Positions 30,993 to 41,408 of a stretch of DNA of 64,000 nt are shown in pieces (position 1 is the first letter of the stretch; the number at the start of each line of letters is the position of its first letter). The notes beneath the pieces were generated by a model, which was not told where the DNA came from, did no database searches, and was given only the letters and a program-made list of their open reading frames with translations. A program made the translations under genes and the position numbers. This DNA is from CAWFFV01 sp963814985 (lineage in GTDB: Bacteria; Chloroflexota; Ktedonobacteria; Ktedonobacterales; Ktedonobacteraceae), in assembly GCA_963814985.1 (NCBI GenBank), contig CAWFFV010000018.1:1-64000 (forward strand), in the 5' to 3' direction.

Positions 30993-31099
30993 AGTGAGCC
31001 TGCATGCTTCTTTACGAACGGTTTTTATGCTCCGCGCAGTCTCGTCCCTCACTTCTTCGCTTCTGCGCCTCTTCCAGATCGCTCCGATCTGCGGCTGGC

Positions 31100-32958
31100 G
31101 CAACGCTCTCTCTTCCACTGTTTGTGAGCCTTGTCCCAGTGGGAAAAGAGCGCGAAGGCGCAGCACACGTTCGCGGCTGCGCTCCTCTGGCAAGTCTGCG
31201 CGTTCTGGCTTTGAGCAGGTCGGTGAAGCGAGATAATACCGCACCAAGAGCTTGTGCAGGTGATCGCGCTCTACAACTGGCAAGCGTGTCAGGTTCGGTC
31301 TAAGCCATGCGATAGACGACGATGCGCAGTGGCTCATCCGGATAGCAGACGACCGGGTTGGGCCTCATAAATTGCTCCGGATCCAGAGCACGACCATCCA
31401 GCCCAGAATGGCTTCTCCTCCCTGCACAAAGCGGCGCAGATCGCAGCGTGTGAGAACGCCGACAAGCTGTTGTTCTGGCATCAAGCATCGGATAGAGGTG
31501 CTGACCGTACGCGTTAGAGGGCATTTTCGAGCGTTTGCGCCAACTCTTGCTCTGGCATATCTGCAGAGAAAGCGGTGATAGCGGTACGCATCACATCGCG
31601 GACAAATACGGTTCCAGTGGATCAGTAGCATATTCTCTGGTGAGATGATAGCCATGCTGACTGACTTTTTCGGTGAGGATGGAGCGATGCATGACCAACA
31701 CGGTGAAACCGTAGGCCATGACACAGGCCGATCATGAGCGGCAGCAGGGCATTGATGTTGTGCGTAAGTTCTAGAGCGAAGATCATACCTGTAAAGGGGG
31801 AGCGCATGGTGCCGCCCAGGATGGCGGCCATACTGAATCAGCGGCCGAGAAGCCCAGGCTCACATGCGGCAGAAAGAATGCCTCTAACCCACCCAACGCA
31901 CCACCCATCATCAGGAGCGGGGCCAGCACACCGCCAGAGGTGCCAGAGCCAAGCGAGAAGGACCAGATGATAGATTTGACAATCAAAATGCCCAGGATAA
32001 GAGAGATGGAGACATTCCCTTGCAGCAGGTACATTGATGGTATCGTAGCCCACGCCCAGTGCTTGAGGGAAAATGAAGCCGCCAATGCCAATCACCAGCC
32101 CGCCAATCGCTGGCCACCACATCCAATGGATTGGCAAATGCTTGAAGGCATCTTCAGAGGCGTAGACGGCCACAGTCAGCAGCGCTGACAGCGCACCTGC
32201 AAGCAGTCCAGCAACCGCACAACCAAGGATCGCTTCTGGACCGATGAAGAGTGGAGGAGGAGGCACCGGGAAGAGTGGTCCCACACCAAGAAGATATTGA
32301 CGCATAACGGCGGCGCTGGCACTGGCGATTGCCACGGGGATCATGCTCCGTGGCTTCCATTCAAAGAGCAGTAACTCAACAGCAAGCAGCACAGCGGCAA
32401 CTGGCGTAGCAAAGGTTGCGGACATCCCTGCTGCTGCGCCCGCAACGAGCAGGGTTTTGCGCTCAGTGCTCGTCAGATGCAAGCATTGGGCGATCATCGA
32501 GCCGACTGCACCACCAGTCATAATAATCGGACCTTCAGCTCCAAAGGGGCCGCCAGATCCAATCGAGATCGCGGAGGAGAGCGGCTTGAGAATGGCAACC
32601 CGTGGTTGTATCTTGCTGCCGTTGATCAGAATGGCCTCTGATCGCTTCAGGGATACCGTGTCCGCGAATGCGTTCCGATCGACATAGCGGGCCATCAGTC
32701 CAATGATTAACGCGCCGATCACGGGTACAAGAATGACGAGTGGTCGCCAGATGATTCCCCGCTGGTGAGACGAGATCAGTACCCCAGCGTTGAAAAAAGA
32801 AGAGATTGGTGAATATGCCAATCAGTCTGAGCAGTGCCAGCGCGACAAAAGCACCGATCACGCCGATGCACAGTGTCAGGAGTGAAATAAGTACAACACG
32901 CGGCGACGTGGTAAAATCGCCGAGTTTGATCAGAACCTCTCTGGTTTGCGTTTACCAT
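31100..32958 (-). pseudogene. ClC-family chloride channel/antiporter with CBS domains, decayed
   Basis: ClC transporter plus C-terminal CBS pair, broken by at least six frameshifts. Pieces in order: KLGDFTTSPRVVLISLLTL, LRLIGIFTNLFFFQRWG, RIRGHGIPEAI, the selectivity-filter motif GSGGPFGAEGPIIMTGG, VAGAAAGMSATFATPVAAVL, LGSGTSGGVLAPLLMMGGALG and AAILGGTMRSPFTGMIFALELT. CBS-like pieces then follow (QQLVGVLTRCDLRRFV, NLTRLPVVERDHLHKLL). The 3' boundary is uncertain because the last pieces merge with sequence next to moaC. It begins four bases after the MarR gene, so the two were one operon. The number of lesions makes this a real pseudogene even if some indels are sequence errors. Confidence 0.78.
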
Positions 32959-32962
32959 GTTT

Positions 32963-33430
32963 TCAACCTTTCCCTTCTTGAGCATCAATGAGCGAACTTT
33001 GGGTATTTCCGCTCTGCGCAAGAATGATTTCCAGGGCTTGCAGAAGCATGGGTCCGATAACTTGAAGCTCGGTTTGGTGAGAAAGCGCCAGATGCTGCAA
33101 GATGTGTTCGCCGTGTGGCGTAAGTGTGATGATCACGTGCCGTTGATCGCTTTCGTCTCGCTGGCGCTCTACCAAATCGTGTTCTACGAGCCGATTGATT
33201 AGTTCAACGGTACTATTGTGCTGAAGTTGGAGCCGTTCGGCAAGTTCTCCAATGGTGGGTTTTCTCTCCTCTGGTAAACCTTTGAGTGCCAGGAGCAACT
33301 GGTACTGCTGTGGTTCAATTCCCGCCGATCTGGCAGCCTGCTCGCTGAAACGCAGGAAACGTCGGATTTGATAGCGCAACTCGGCGAGCGTTTGGTAGTC
33401 AATGACTGGTTGTTCGTTGTTCAGGTTCAT
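32963..33430 (-). CDS. MarR-family transcriptional regulator
   Basis: MarR-type dimeric winged-helix regulator of 155 residues. The start at 33428-33430 (MNLNNEQPVIDYQTLAELRYQIRRFLRFSEQAA) has GAGG upstream; the longer ORF extends through its own promoter. The HTH and wing read TIGELAERLQLQHNSTVELINRLVEHDLVERQRDESDQRHVIITLTPHG, with the usual DxRxxxxxLT wing motif. It controls the adjacent ClC gene in all likelihood, being four bases upstream of it, and probably itself through the near-palindrome at 33449. The ligand is unknown. Confidence 0.9.
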   Translation of the reverse strand: MNLNNEQPVIDYQTLAELRYQIRRFLRFSEQAARSAGIEPQQYQLLLALKGLPEERKPTIGELAERLQLQHNSTVELINRLVEHDLVERQRDESDQRHVIITLTPHGEHILQHLALSHQTELQVIGPMLLQALEIILAQSGNTQSSLIDAQEGKG

Positions 33431-33448
33431 TGCGTGCCTCTTTTTATA

Positions 33449-33459
33449 TCGTAATACGA
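33449..33459. promoter_or_regulatory. Candidate MarR operator
   Basis: TCGTAATACGA is a palindrome but for its central base and lies 19 bases upstream of the MarR start codon, followed by an AT-rich tract (CATAATTATAG) that could be a -10 box. MarR proteins often bind such sites in their own promoters; binding here is inference. Confidence 0.4.
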
Positions 33460-33926
33460 CATAATTATAGCGATTTTTCTGCGGATATGTCAATGCTAGC
33501 CCACCTTGAGCCATAGCCACCCCACAGATACACAACAAGATGGAGACCCAACTGAAGTGCCTCCAGGCGGTCTTTCGTGCTATTGTGTTTTCTATAAGTA
33601 ACAGCCAGAGTTGGGAAAGACTGCGTAATATTCACTGATAGTGAGTCGGCACACAACAGAGACGAGCATAATTTGTGCAATATGTCCATTACCTCAGTTG
33701 CCATTTCATATGTTTCACATATACACTTGCCAATTTTTGGGTGTTAAGCTATATTCATATAAGATCTTTGTAAAAAATGTACAAAAGCGGATGAAATGTA
33801 TCGACCGGTATGGGTCGCAGTGCTGCAAGAATTCGAAGTCCCATACATTGGCTGTTCGGTCTGTTCATTGACACGCCGCATGAGCTATACTAACCCCTGG
33901 ATGACGAAGACGTTTATGGGGGAGAC
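33460..33926. other. Divergent intergenic region between marR and nasA
   Basis: It should carry both promoters. A 79-codon leftward ORF at 33465-33704 runs across the marR promoter and has no ribosome site; its DRLEALQLGLHLVVYLWGGYG stretch might be a fragment of an old transposase, but I cannot support that. A GGGGGAG at 33921 precedes the possible upstream start of nasA. Confidence 0.3.
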
Positions 33927-33954
33927 ATGAACGTGCAAACGATCACACAGGGAG

Positions 33955-36097
33955 ATGCATGTGCAGAACATTGCTGCGCTACAACCAACTCTTGCCTGGC
34001 AACCCACACCTACTGCCACACATTGTCCATACTGCGCTTTCCAGTGCGGAATGTATTTGACAGGTTCCCACGAGCAGGCTACCGTTTCTGGAAACGAGGC
34101 CTTTCCAGTCAATAAGGGAGGACTTTGTATCAAAGGATGGAATGCGGCTGCCACCCTCACCCATTCTGATCGTCTTCTGACTCCCCTCGCTCGTGATGCT
34201 CATGGAGCGCTTGTACCTGTTACATGGGATGAAGCATTTGTGCACATTGCACAATTTTTTCGCAACATCCAGAGACAGCATGGGCAGGATGCCGTTGGAG
34301 TTTTCGGCAGTGGCTCACTTACCAATGAAAAGGCGTATCTTCTGGGCAAGTTTGCGCGCGTTGCACTGGGCACCTCTCAAGTTGACTATAACGGTCGCTT
34401 CTGCATGTCATCCGCCGCCGCGGCATCAATGAAAGCATTCGGTATCGATCGAGGATTACCCTTTCCATTAGAAGATATCCCCCATGCTGAAGTTATCATG
34501 CTGGTGGGAAGCAACATTGCGGAGACGATGCCACCGCTTATGCAGTATTTCGAGGCTCAGCGTAGTAATGATGGACAACTGATTCTTGTCGATCCACGTA
34601 CCTCAGCAACTGCACAAACGGCCACACTTCACCTCCGTTTGATCCCAGGTTCCGATGCAGCCCTGGCAAATGGCTTGCTACATATCCTCATCCGCGATGG
34701 TCTCATTAATCTGGACTACATTCATGAGCACACCGAAGAGTTCGAGCGGGTGAAAGCGCAGGTTGCTACTTACTGGCCGGAGCGGGTAGAGCGTTTGACC
34801 GGAGTCACGGAGGCAAAACTCATACAGGCGGCTCATCTGCTGGGAACAGCAAAATCTGCAATGGTTCTCACCGCTCGTGGGGCAGAGCAACAACAACAGG
34901 GCGTGAACAATACTCTGGCATATATTAATATCGCCCTGGCATTGGGATTGGCTGGCCGCACATTTAGTGGATATGGTAGCCTCACAGGTCAGGGCAATGG
35001 ACAAGGCGGTCGTGAACATGGTCTGAAAGCTGATCAACTTCCTGGTTATCGTAAAATCACCGATCCTGCCGCTCGACGCCATGTAGCCGAAGTCTGGGGT
35101 ATCCGAGAAGACGACCTGCCGACCGCCGGTAAGTCAGCCTATGAGATGCTTGATAGCCTTGGGCAGGAAGATGGTGTACGTGCGCTTCTCGTCATGGGTT
35201 CCAATATCGTTGTATCTGCACCTCATGCGCTGCATGTGCAAGAACGTCTCAAGTCACTGGACATGCTGGTTGTGGCGGATTTCTTCCTTTCAGAAACAGC
35301 ACAACTGGCTGATGTCGTGCTCCCGGTAGCTCAATGGGCAGAAGAAGAAGGGACCATGACAAACCTGGAAGGTCGCGTCATTCGGCGCAAGCGTGCCTTT
35401 GCCCCCCCGTCTGGAGTACGCACAGACATTGACGTGCTTTGCGCTCTGGCACAACACCTGGGAAAGGGTCGATTCTTTCGCCTTCAGCCAGCCTCGCCAG
35501 ATTTTCGACGAACTGCGGCAGGCCAGTCGCAATGGGATTGCCGATTACTCAGGCATCACCTACGAAAAAATTGAGGCCAATCATGGCGTCTTCTGGCCAT
35601 GTCCAACTGAGGATCACCCAGGCACACTTCGTCTGTTTCAGAAGAGTTTTCCGACACCCACGGGACGGGCGCGATTTCATGCCATACGCCATCAGCCACC
35701 AGCCGAGGAACCCGATAGTGACTATCCCCTCTACCTGACAACGGGCCGTATCCTCGCTCAGTACCAATCCGGGACACAAACCCAACGAGTTGCACAGCTC
35801 CATCGTATGGCACCAGAACCATTAGTGGAGATACATCCCGCTACCATGAGGCGCTACAGATTGGTAAATGGCGAGAGAGTAAAGCTGATAACACGACGTG
35901 GCTCGGCTCTCTTTACCGTGAAAGTAACACCTGGTATTCGTGAAGATACAGTTTTTGTGCCATTTCACTGGGGGGGCGAGCAATCCGTAAATCGTTTAAC
36001 CAATCCGGCTCTAGATCCGATCAGTCGGATGCCAGAATTTAAAGTCTGTGCAGCACGCATCGAGCGAGTAGAACAAGCAACAGAGGAGACACGATGA
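33955..36097 (+). CDS. nasA: Assimilatory nitrate reductase catalytic subunit, one frameshift
   Basis: Molybdopterin (bis-MGD) oxidoreductase of about 713 residues that reduces nitrate to nitrite. The N-terminal [4Fe-4S] cysteines are CPYCAFQCGMY with GGLCIKGW. Next come the MGD-binding blocks GVFGSGSLTNEKAYLLGKF, YNGRFCMSSAAAASMKAFG, VGSNIAETMPPLMQYF, QGNGQGGREHG, VMGSNIVVSAPH and EEEGTMTNLEGRVIRRKRA, and the C-terminal molydopterin-dinucleotide-binding domain (YLTTGRILAQYQSGTQTQRV, TPGIREDTVFVPFHWG). One extra T in a TTT run at 35476-35478 shifts the frame after LAQHLGKG. The ATG at 33955 is used; an upstream ATG at 33927 has a better ribosome site but runs out of frame. nirB overlaps its stop as ATGA. 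Confidence 0.92.
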
Positions 36098-38551
36098 TGC
36101 ATAAACAACGTCTCGTGATCATTGGCAATGGTATGGCGGGAGCACGTCTCGTCGAAGAAGTGCTCACACGTGGTGGCCAGGATCGTTTTGAGATAGTGGT
36201 CTTTGGCGATGAACCTTATGGTAACTATAATCGTATTCTGCTCTCTAATGTGCTAGCAGGCCTACATGACCCCAAAGATATTTTTATTAATCCGTTCCCC
36301 TGGTATAAAGAACATGGCATTAAGCTCTACGCTGGTAACCGTGTCCATATGATCGATCATACGGCAAAGATGGTCTATGCCTCTGATGATGTGGCGCTCC
36401 CTTACGACAAACTGGTCATCGCCACGGGAAGTTTTCCTTTTATCCCGGCCCTGGATAATCTTGCTGGTGACGAGAGTAATTTGAAAACAGGCGTCTTTGT
36501 CTTCCGAACGATGGATGATTGTGAGACAATGATCAAATACGCCACGAGTGCCCGCAAAGCCGTCGTGATTGGCGGTGGCGTACTTGGTTTAGAAGCAGCA
36601 CGAGGACTACTTCAACGTGGACTAGAAGTGCACGTGGTACATGTAGCACAACACTTGATGAACGTACAACTTGATATGGCTGCTGGAACCATCTTGAAAG
36701 AAGCACTTGAGCGCATGGGCATCCACCTGCACCTGGAAAAAAGAACTGTGGCTGTCCTGGGACAAGAACAGGTCAGTGGGCTGGTCTTCGAAGATGGCTC
36801 GACCCTCAATTGTGACATGGTAATCATCTCTACTGGCATTCGACCTAACACAGTTCTGGCAAAACAGGCTGGTCTGGCTGTTGAGCAGGGGATTATTGTG
36901 AATGATGATCTTTCCTCCAGTGTTGCCAATATCTATGCTATTGGCGAGTGTACACAACATCGCGGTCGCACCTACGGTCTGGTGGCCCCACTCTGGGAAC
37001 AGGCTCAATGTCTGGCAGAGCGCCTGACAAGTGAAGCGTCCCAGGCACTCTATCAAGGATCTCGGGAATTGACCAAACTCAAGGTGATGGGTGTGGAACT
37101 TGCGGTCATGGGTGACAAGGAGCCATGTCAGCAAAGTGATGAAGTGGTAACCTACGCCGAGCCACAACGAGGCATCTATAAGAAATTGATTGTACGCGAT
37201 GGTCGTTTAGCAGGGGCTATTCTGCTCGGTGATGGCACCATGACACCTCGTCTACTCCAACTCTTCGACCGAAGAGAAATCCTGCCAGAGAATCGTGCAG
37301 AACTATTGTTTCCCTTATCGGGAGAGAGCAAAGAAATCAACGTCGCAGACCTGCCAGATACTGCCCAGATCTGTAATTGTAATGGGGTCTCGAAGGGAAA
37401 AATCGTCGCAGCAGTCAAAGCGGGCAAGCGTAGCCTGAAGATGCTCTATGATGCTACGCGTGCCGGCACTGGCTGCGGTTCCTGTAAACCCCAGGTTCAG
37501 GCTCTGTTAGAGCTGGCTTCTGACGGTCTGGTGATCAATGATCCTTCTCTTCACTATTATGTTCCAGGCGTTCCTTTGACCAAGCAAGAGCTTATTAAGG
37601 CCGTAAAGGAAGAGGGTCTGCGCAGTGTCTCGGCAGTCTTTCAAGCGCTGGCGAGAGGTAAAGAGGACCCTGGCAGTAAGGCGGGACTCTCATCTCTGCT
37701 CAAGACCATCTGGGGGAAGGACTACGAGGATGAGCGCGATGCCAGGTTTATCAACGACCGGGTGCACGCCAATATTCAACGGGATGGGACATTTAGTGTG
37801 GTACCTCGTATTTACGGGGGAGTCACCTCACCACAAGAACTGCGCCGAATTGCGGACGTCGCGGGCAAATATAATGTTCCCATGGTCAAGATCACAGGGG
37901 GGCAGCGCATTGACCTGTTAGGCATTCCCAAGGAAAAGCTTCCAGAGGTATGGAAGGACTTAGGCATACCATCCGGGCATGCCTATACTAAGGCATTCCG
38001 TACCTGTAAAACCTGTATTGGTTCCGAATTTTGCCGCTATGGCCTTGGTGATAGCACGGCGCTCGGCATTCAAATCGAGAAGAAGTTTCAGGGCATCGAA
38101 TTGCCTCATAAGATGAAACTAGCCGCCTCTGGTTGTCCACGCAACTGTGCCGAATTCGACAACGAAGGATATCGGTGTTGTTGCTATCGGAGGTGGCAAG
38201 TGGGAAGTGTGCATTGGTGGTGCAGCAGGTTCACGTGTGCGTAAGGCAGATGTATTGTGTGTGGTAGATACACATGATGAGGTACTCCTGTATATTGGCC
38301 GCTTTATGCAGTACTACCGCGAAAACGCCCGGTATCTGGAACGCACCTACGATTTTGTGGAACGTCTGGACATTGAGCATCTGCGTCACCTGTTAGTAGA
38401 CGATACCGAGGGGATCTGCCAACGATTGGATCAAGAGATTCAGGCGGCAGTAGATGCCTATGTCGACCCCTGGCAGGAAGCGGTTACACCTGTCTCCCCA
38501 ACCCAATTTGTGAGCGTTCTTGATCCCGTAACAAAGATTGTCGGGCTTTAG
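36094..38551 (+). CDS. nirB: Nitrite reductase [NAD(P)H] large subunit, one frameshift
   Basis: Assimilatory siroheme nitrite reductase of about 818 residues that reduces nitrite to ammonium with NAD(P)H. It opens with the FAD-binding motif VIIGNGMAGARLVEEV, followed by the NAD motif VVIGGGVLGLEAARGL and the ATGSFPF block. A BFD-like [2Fe-2S] domain (CNCNGVSKGKI, GTGCGSCKPQVQ) lies near residue 430. The siroheme/[4Fe-4S] half carries TCIGSEFCRYG and GCPRNCAE. Right after CAE the frame breaks at 38155-38156 (one T too many) and resumes as TTKDIGVVAIGGGKWEVCIGG to the C-terminus. It is translationally coupled to nasA and followed 24 bases later by nirD. Confidence 0.94.
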
Positions 38552-38575
38552 CCTTCACCAGTCTGGAGAATTGAC

Positions 38576-38920
38576 ATGCAGACGAATGCACTAGCGCCTT
38601 CTGAAAAATCTCTGTATAATCTCGGCCCGATCACGAGACTCCCACCAGGGGAAGGGCGGGCTTTTCGAGTTGGCAATCTTACGGTGGCGGTCTTCCGCAC
38701 GCGAGGAGAAGAACTGTTCGCTACACAGTCTGTTTGCCCTCATAAAGGGGGCCCACTTGTGGATGGTATCGTCGGAGATGGGAAGGTAATTTGTCCCTTG
38801 CATGCCAACAAGTTTGATCTGGCAACAGGCTCACCTGTTGGCAACGCCTGCGAGGCACTCAAGACCTATGTTGTTTCCTTAAGTGAAACGGGTGATATCT
38901 TACTACATCTGGACGTCTGA
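38576..38920 (+). CDS. nirD: Nitrite reductase [NAD(P)H] small subunit, Rieske type
   Basis: Protein of 114 residues with a Rieske [2Fe-2S] fold: CPHKGGPLVDG and CPLHANKFDLATG supply the two Cys and two His. The preceding PPGEGRAFRVGNLTVAVFRTRGEELFA is the usual NirD front part. It partners NirB in the cytoplasmic nitrite reductase. It lies between nirB and hemD on one strand with short gaps, so it is cotranscribed. Confidence 0.93.
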   Translation: MQTNALAPSEKSLYNLGPITRLPPGEGRAFRVGNLTVAVFRTRGEELFATQSVCPHKGGPLVDGIVGDGKVICPLHANKFDLATGSPVGNACEALKTYVVSLSETGDILLHLDV

Positions 38921-38946
38921 TATCGTCTGGTTGAGAGAGGTGGAAA

Positions 38947-39765
38947 GTGAGAAGTTTTAAAGACGCACAGATTGCTCTTCTAGAAGCACGCATGAGCGGC
39001 GAACTGGCAAATCTCGTTCGTCGCTATGGTGGAACACCCTACTGCGTACCAGCAGTACGTGAGGCTCCTCTGGATTGTGCAAGACAGGTTTCCACATTTA
39101 TTGATCGTCTTGTAGACTCATCATTAGGTACTGTTATCTTCTTGACCGGGGTCGGAGTACAGCAACTCTTGCGAGAAACACAACGGCTTGAGCGACTCGA
39201 CGAACTGCTTGTAGCACTTCAGAAAGTCACCGTAGTATGCCGGGGACCAAAACCATCAGCTATCCTCAAGCGCAATGGGATAACGACGTACATAAGCGCA
39301 CACGAACCATATACCACCACAGAACTGCTTGAGGTTCTGGCACCGCTGGAACTGGCAGGGACGGTTGTCGGAGTTGTGCATTATGGTGAGCGTAACGCTC
39401 CACTGGCACAGGCGCTCCTGCACAGGGGCGCTGATCTTGAAGAGTTGTGTCTCTACGAATGGCTCTTGCCAGAAGATATGGGACCACTGCAAATCCTGGT
39501 GCAAAATATTATAGCTCAGCGTGTAGACGCTGTTGTCTTCACCAGCCAAATTCAGGCCCGCCACTTATTTCTTGTGGCAAAGCAACTGAAGTTGGCAGAC
39601 GAATTAGCTGATGCATTGAACAAGAGAACCATTGTTGCTTCTATTGGCCCTACCTGTACAGGTGCACTTCAATCCTTCAGAGTGACACCACATGTCATCC
39701 CGGAGCATCCCAAGATGGGGCATCTGATGAAAGCCCTCGCTGACTATATGGTTAGCGAACGTTAA
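38947..39765 (+). CDS. hemD: Uroporphyrinogen-III synthase
   Basis: Protein of 272 residues of the HemD family, which cyclises hydroxymethylbilane to uroporphyrinogen III, the precursor of siroheme. It starts with GTG behind GAGAGGTGG. Visible features are the opening ALLEARMSGELANLVRRYGGTPYCVPAVREAPLD, LTGVGVQQLL, CRGPKPSAILKRNGI, VVFTSQIQARHLFLVAKQL and IASIGPTC near the C-terminus (here VASIGPTCTGAL). Sequence conservation in this family is low, but the motif order fits. Its place in the nitrite reductase operon makes sense because NirB needs siroheme; no cysG-like methylase is in the window. Confidence 0.88.
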   Translation: MRSFKDAQIALLEARMSGELANLVRRYGGTPYCVPAVREAPLDCARQVSTFIDRLVDSSLGTVIFLTGVGVQQLLRETQRLERLDELLVALQKVTVVCRGPKPSAILKRNGITTYISAHEPYTTTELLEVLAPLELAGTVVGVVHYGERNAPLAQALLHRGADLEELCLYEWLLPEDMGPLQILVQNIIAQRVDAVVFTSQIQARHLFLVAKQLKLADELADALNKRTIVASIGPTCTGALQSFRVTPHVIPEHPKMGHLMKALADYMVSER

Positions 39766-39825
39766 GCGTCCACTGAGAGGTGTACTCATGAGGAGTGCCC
39801 TCTCACTCAAACAAAGGAGTAACAT

Positions 39826-40330
39826 ATGTCCGTGCGGTCTGCTACCCGCGCTGGTTCTCCCTCTACGGTATTTGCATCCTTTCTTCATTTTGATATGAGC
39901 TTTACCCTCTGGGTCCTCCTGGGAGCACTGGGTGTTTCTATTACCCAGAGCCTGGGATTGAATGCGGCGCAACAAGGTCTCATGGTTGCACTTCCTACCC
40001 TCAGCGGTGCTGTTTTTCGCGTCCCTTCGGTCTGCTCAGTGACCGCTTTGGAGGCAAGCTGGTGGGTGTGATGATGCTCCTGGTTCTTTTCATTCCTCTT
40101 TTGATAGGCTGGCTCTTACCGATAAACTTTCCGGCTTTGCTGGGTATCGGGTTAATGCCAGGAATTGCAGGAGCATCCTTTGCGGTCGCGTTGCCATTAG
40201 CAAGCCACTGGTATCCACCAGAACGCCAGGGAGTCCTGGACACCTGTAAAAATTACGTTTTCCCTGGCCCAAGATTTAGCCTAGCCAGGAGGCGTGCTGG
40301 TAAACGTGCACGACTTCTCCTGCTGGGCAA
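39826..40330 (+). pseudogene. Nitrate/nitrite MFS transporter, N-terminal fragment of a disrupted narK
   Basis: Front third of a NarK-type major facilitator. It begins at 39826 behind AAAGGAG and reads FDMSFTLWVLLGALGVSI, LNAAQQGLMVALPTLSGAVFRVP, then after a one-base loss at 40023-40027 GLLSDRFGGKLVGVMMLLVL (the classic loop 2-3 motif) and GIAGASFAVALPLASHWYPPERQG to 40232. After that the similarity fades; the stretch to about 40330 (for example GPRFSLARRR) may be mangled narK. The last 60 codons of the same gene reappear at 43508-43690. About 200 central residues are missing, so it cannot work as a transporter. Confidence 0.85.
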
Positions 40331-40371
40331 GCTAATCGACCAATACAACAGAGGTACATCATCTACAAAAC

Positions 40372-40402
40372 ATGACTTGTATGATTTGAACATACAAGTC
40401 AT
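40372..40402 (-). terminator. Hairpin at the 3' end of the integrated-element operon
   Basis: Stem TGACTTGTATG / CATACAAGTCA (40373-40383 with 40391-40401), seven-base loop; on the minus strand it is followed by TGTTTTG. It lies 54 bases after the stop of the leftward 43-residue ORF. Confidence 0.6.
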
Positions 40403-40454
40403 TCTGCCTACTTATGCGACGAAGGAGGTAGCCCCACTATCTCCTTACATCGCT

Positions 40455-40586
40455 CTAAAAACTCCAAAAACCTATCCTACGCAAACGATAGTCAACCAAG
40501 GCTTCATACATCTTCTTGTATTGCTCGTCATTGAGTACAACAGCAACCTTACTGCCCTTGCTAGTTGGTGTGTCTATCGTCTCCAT
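40455..40586 (-). CDS. 43-residue protein of the integrated element
   Basis: Short reading frame from an ATG at 40584-40586, two bases past the stop of the replication-relaxation gene and behind GGAG. It reads METIDTPTSKGSKVAVVLND, then EQYKKMYEALVDYRLRRIGF and WSF. It is mixed-charge with a Lys/Tyr-rich helix, no membrane segment and no known family. The tight spacing and shared ribosome-site region suggest translational coupling with the gene upstream. It is too short for ordinary ORF cut-offs. Confidence 0.6.
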   Translation of the reverse strand: METIDTPTSKGSKVAVVLNDEQYKKMYEALVDYRLRRIGFWSF

Positions 40587-40587
40587 A

Positions 40588-41406
40588 TCACTCCTGTAGC
40601 AATGCTATTGGCGGCTCTTCATGCGGCATCAACCAACAGCGCTCTAGCCAGAGATGGCATGGGTTAAGCGGCTGAGTTTGAGTAGTGAACAAAAAGTTCT
40701 GGGCAAGCTCCTTTAATTCACCTTTCAGCTCTTGTCGTGTCCACTCACGCATCTGGGCTAAACGTTTCTTTCCTACAAAGGTTGTAAAAGCTACGGTGAT
40801 AGACTTCACCCCGAACAGTTCTTTATATGCCTCGCTCTTGAGCAAGATGATATATGCGCGTATGCGTTGCCTAAAGTGCTTCTGTTGCTCAGTCCCTCGG
40901 TCATGCTCAACCAGTACAGGTAAATGACCTTGCTTACCGCCAGGTAACTTTAAACCAAAATCCAGAAACCCATCAGGCATTAAAACTAACTTCTCGCCCT
41001 GATAACTAGTCTTGAATGGCTTACGCTTCAGTTCCCTTTCGTGCATAAACCGGTCCAGGTAGTAGTCAGGCGCTACGTTTTTAAGCAACGCTGCGGATAT
41101 TAGAATGTCATTCAGCTCTAGGGTATGCTGAACAAACATTGAGTGCTTATTAGTCTCCTTCTGTGACCGGAACGAACCGTTAACATCCATACCGGCACGG
41201 TTTAAGTAGCTAGCGCCTGCACGACCGAGCGTGTAGTAAAAAGGTGATCGAAATGCTGCGGTCGGGATTATGCTGTGCTGGATATAGCCGTTAACTTCCA
41301 GAGTTTTTAGTCTGGCTTTAACGGTGGTGAGCATCCCAGGCTTATAATGCAGTGCGCATAGCTGCAATGCCGTCGCTAGGTATAGGTGATATAGGCCTAC
41401 AGGCAT
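40588..41406 (-). CDS. Replication-relaxation family protein
   Basis: Protein of 272 residues matching the replication-relaxation family found on actinobacterial and Chloroflexota plasmids and ICEs. The N-terminal winged-helix-like part (VKARLKTLEVNGYIQHSII, FYYTLGRAGASYL) is followed by the nuclease-like core HTLELNDILISAAL, MPDGFLDFGL and LVEHDRGTEQQKHFRQRIRAYIILL, with the conserved D-x-G-x-E/T pattern. Role in plasmid replication is known only by association. It starts one codon after the stop of the TraG-like fragment and is followed by the 43-residue ORF, so the three form the surviving end of a mobile element. Confidence 0.8.
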   Translation of the reverse strand: MPVGLYHLYLATALQLCALHYKPGMLTTVKARLKTLEVNGYIQHSIIPTAAFRSPFYYTLGRAGASYLNRAGMDVNGSFRSQKETNKHSMFVQHTLELNDILISAALLKNVAPDYYLDRFMHERELKRKPFKTSYQGEKLVLMPDGFLDFGLKLPGGKQGHLPVLVEHDRGTEQQKHFRQRIRAYIILLKSEAYKELFGVKSITVAFTTFVGKKRLAQMREWTRQELKGELKELAQNFLFTTQTQPLNPCHLWLERCWLMPHEEPPIALLQE

Positions 41407-41408
41407 CT

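Noticed and set aside
30723..31337. 204-codon leftward ORF as a separate gene
   Set aside because: Its first third is the out-of-frame CBS end of the decayed ClC gene and its last third lies antisense in moaC. No start signal or independent motif.
33465..33704. 79-codon leftward ORF upstream of marR
   Set aside because: It crosses the marR promoter and candidate operator, has no ribosome site and no sure family; at most an old fragment.
33927..34115. Independent small gene at the upstream ATG of nasA
   Set aside because: It has a good ribosome site but reads a meaningless frame through the nasA iron-sulfur region; more likely the true nasA start put out of frame by an indel.
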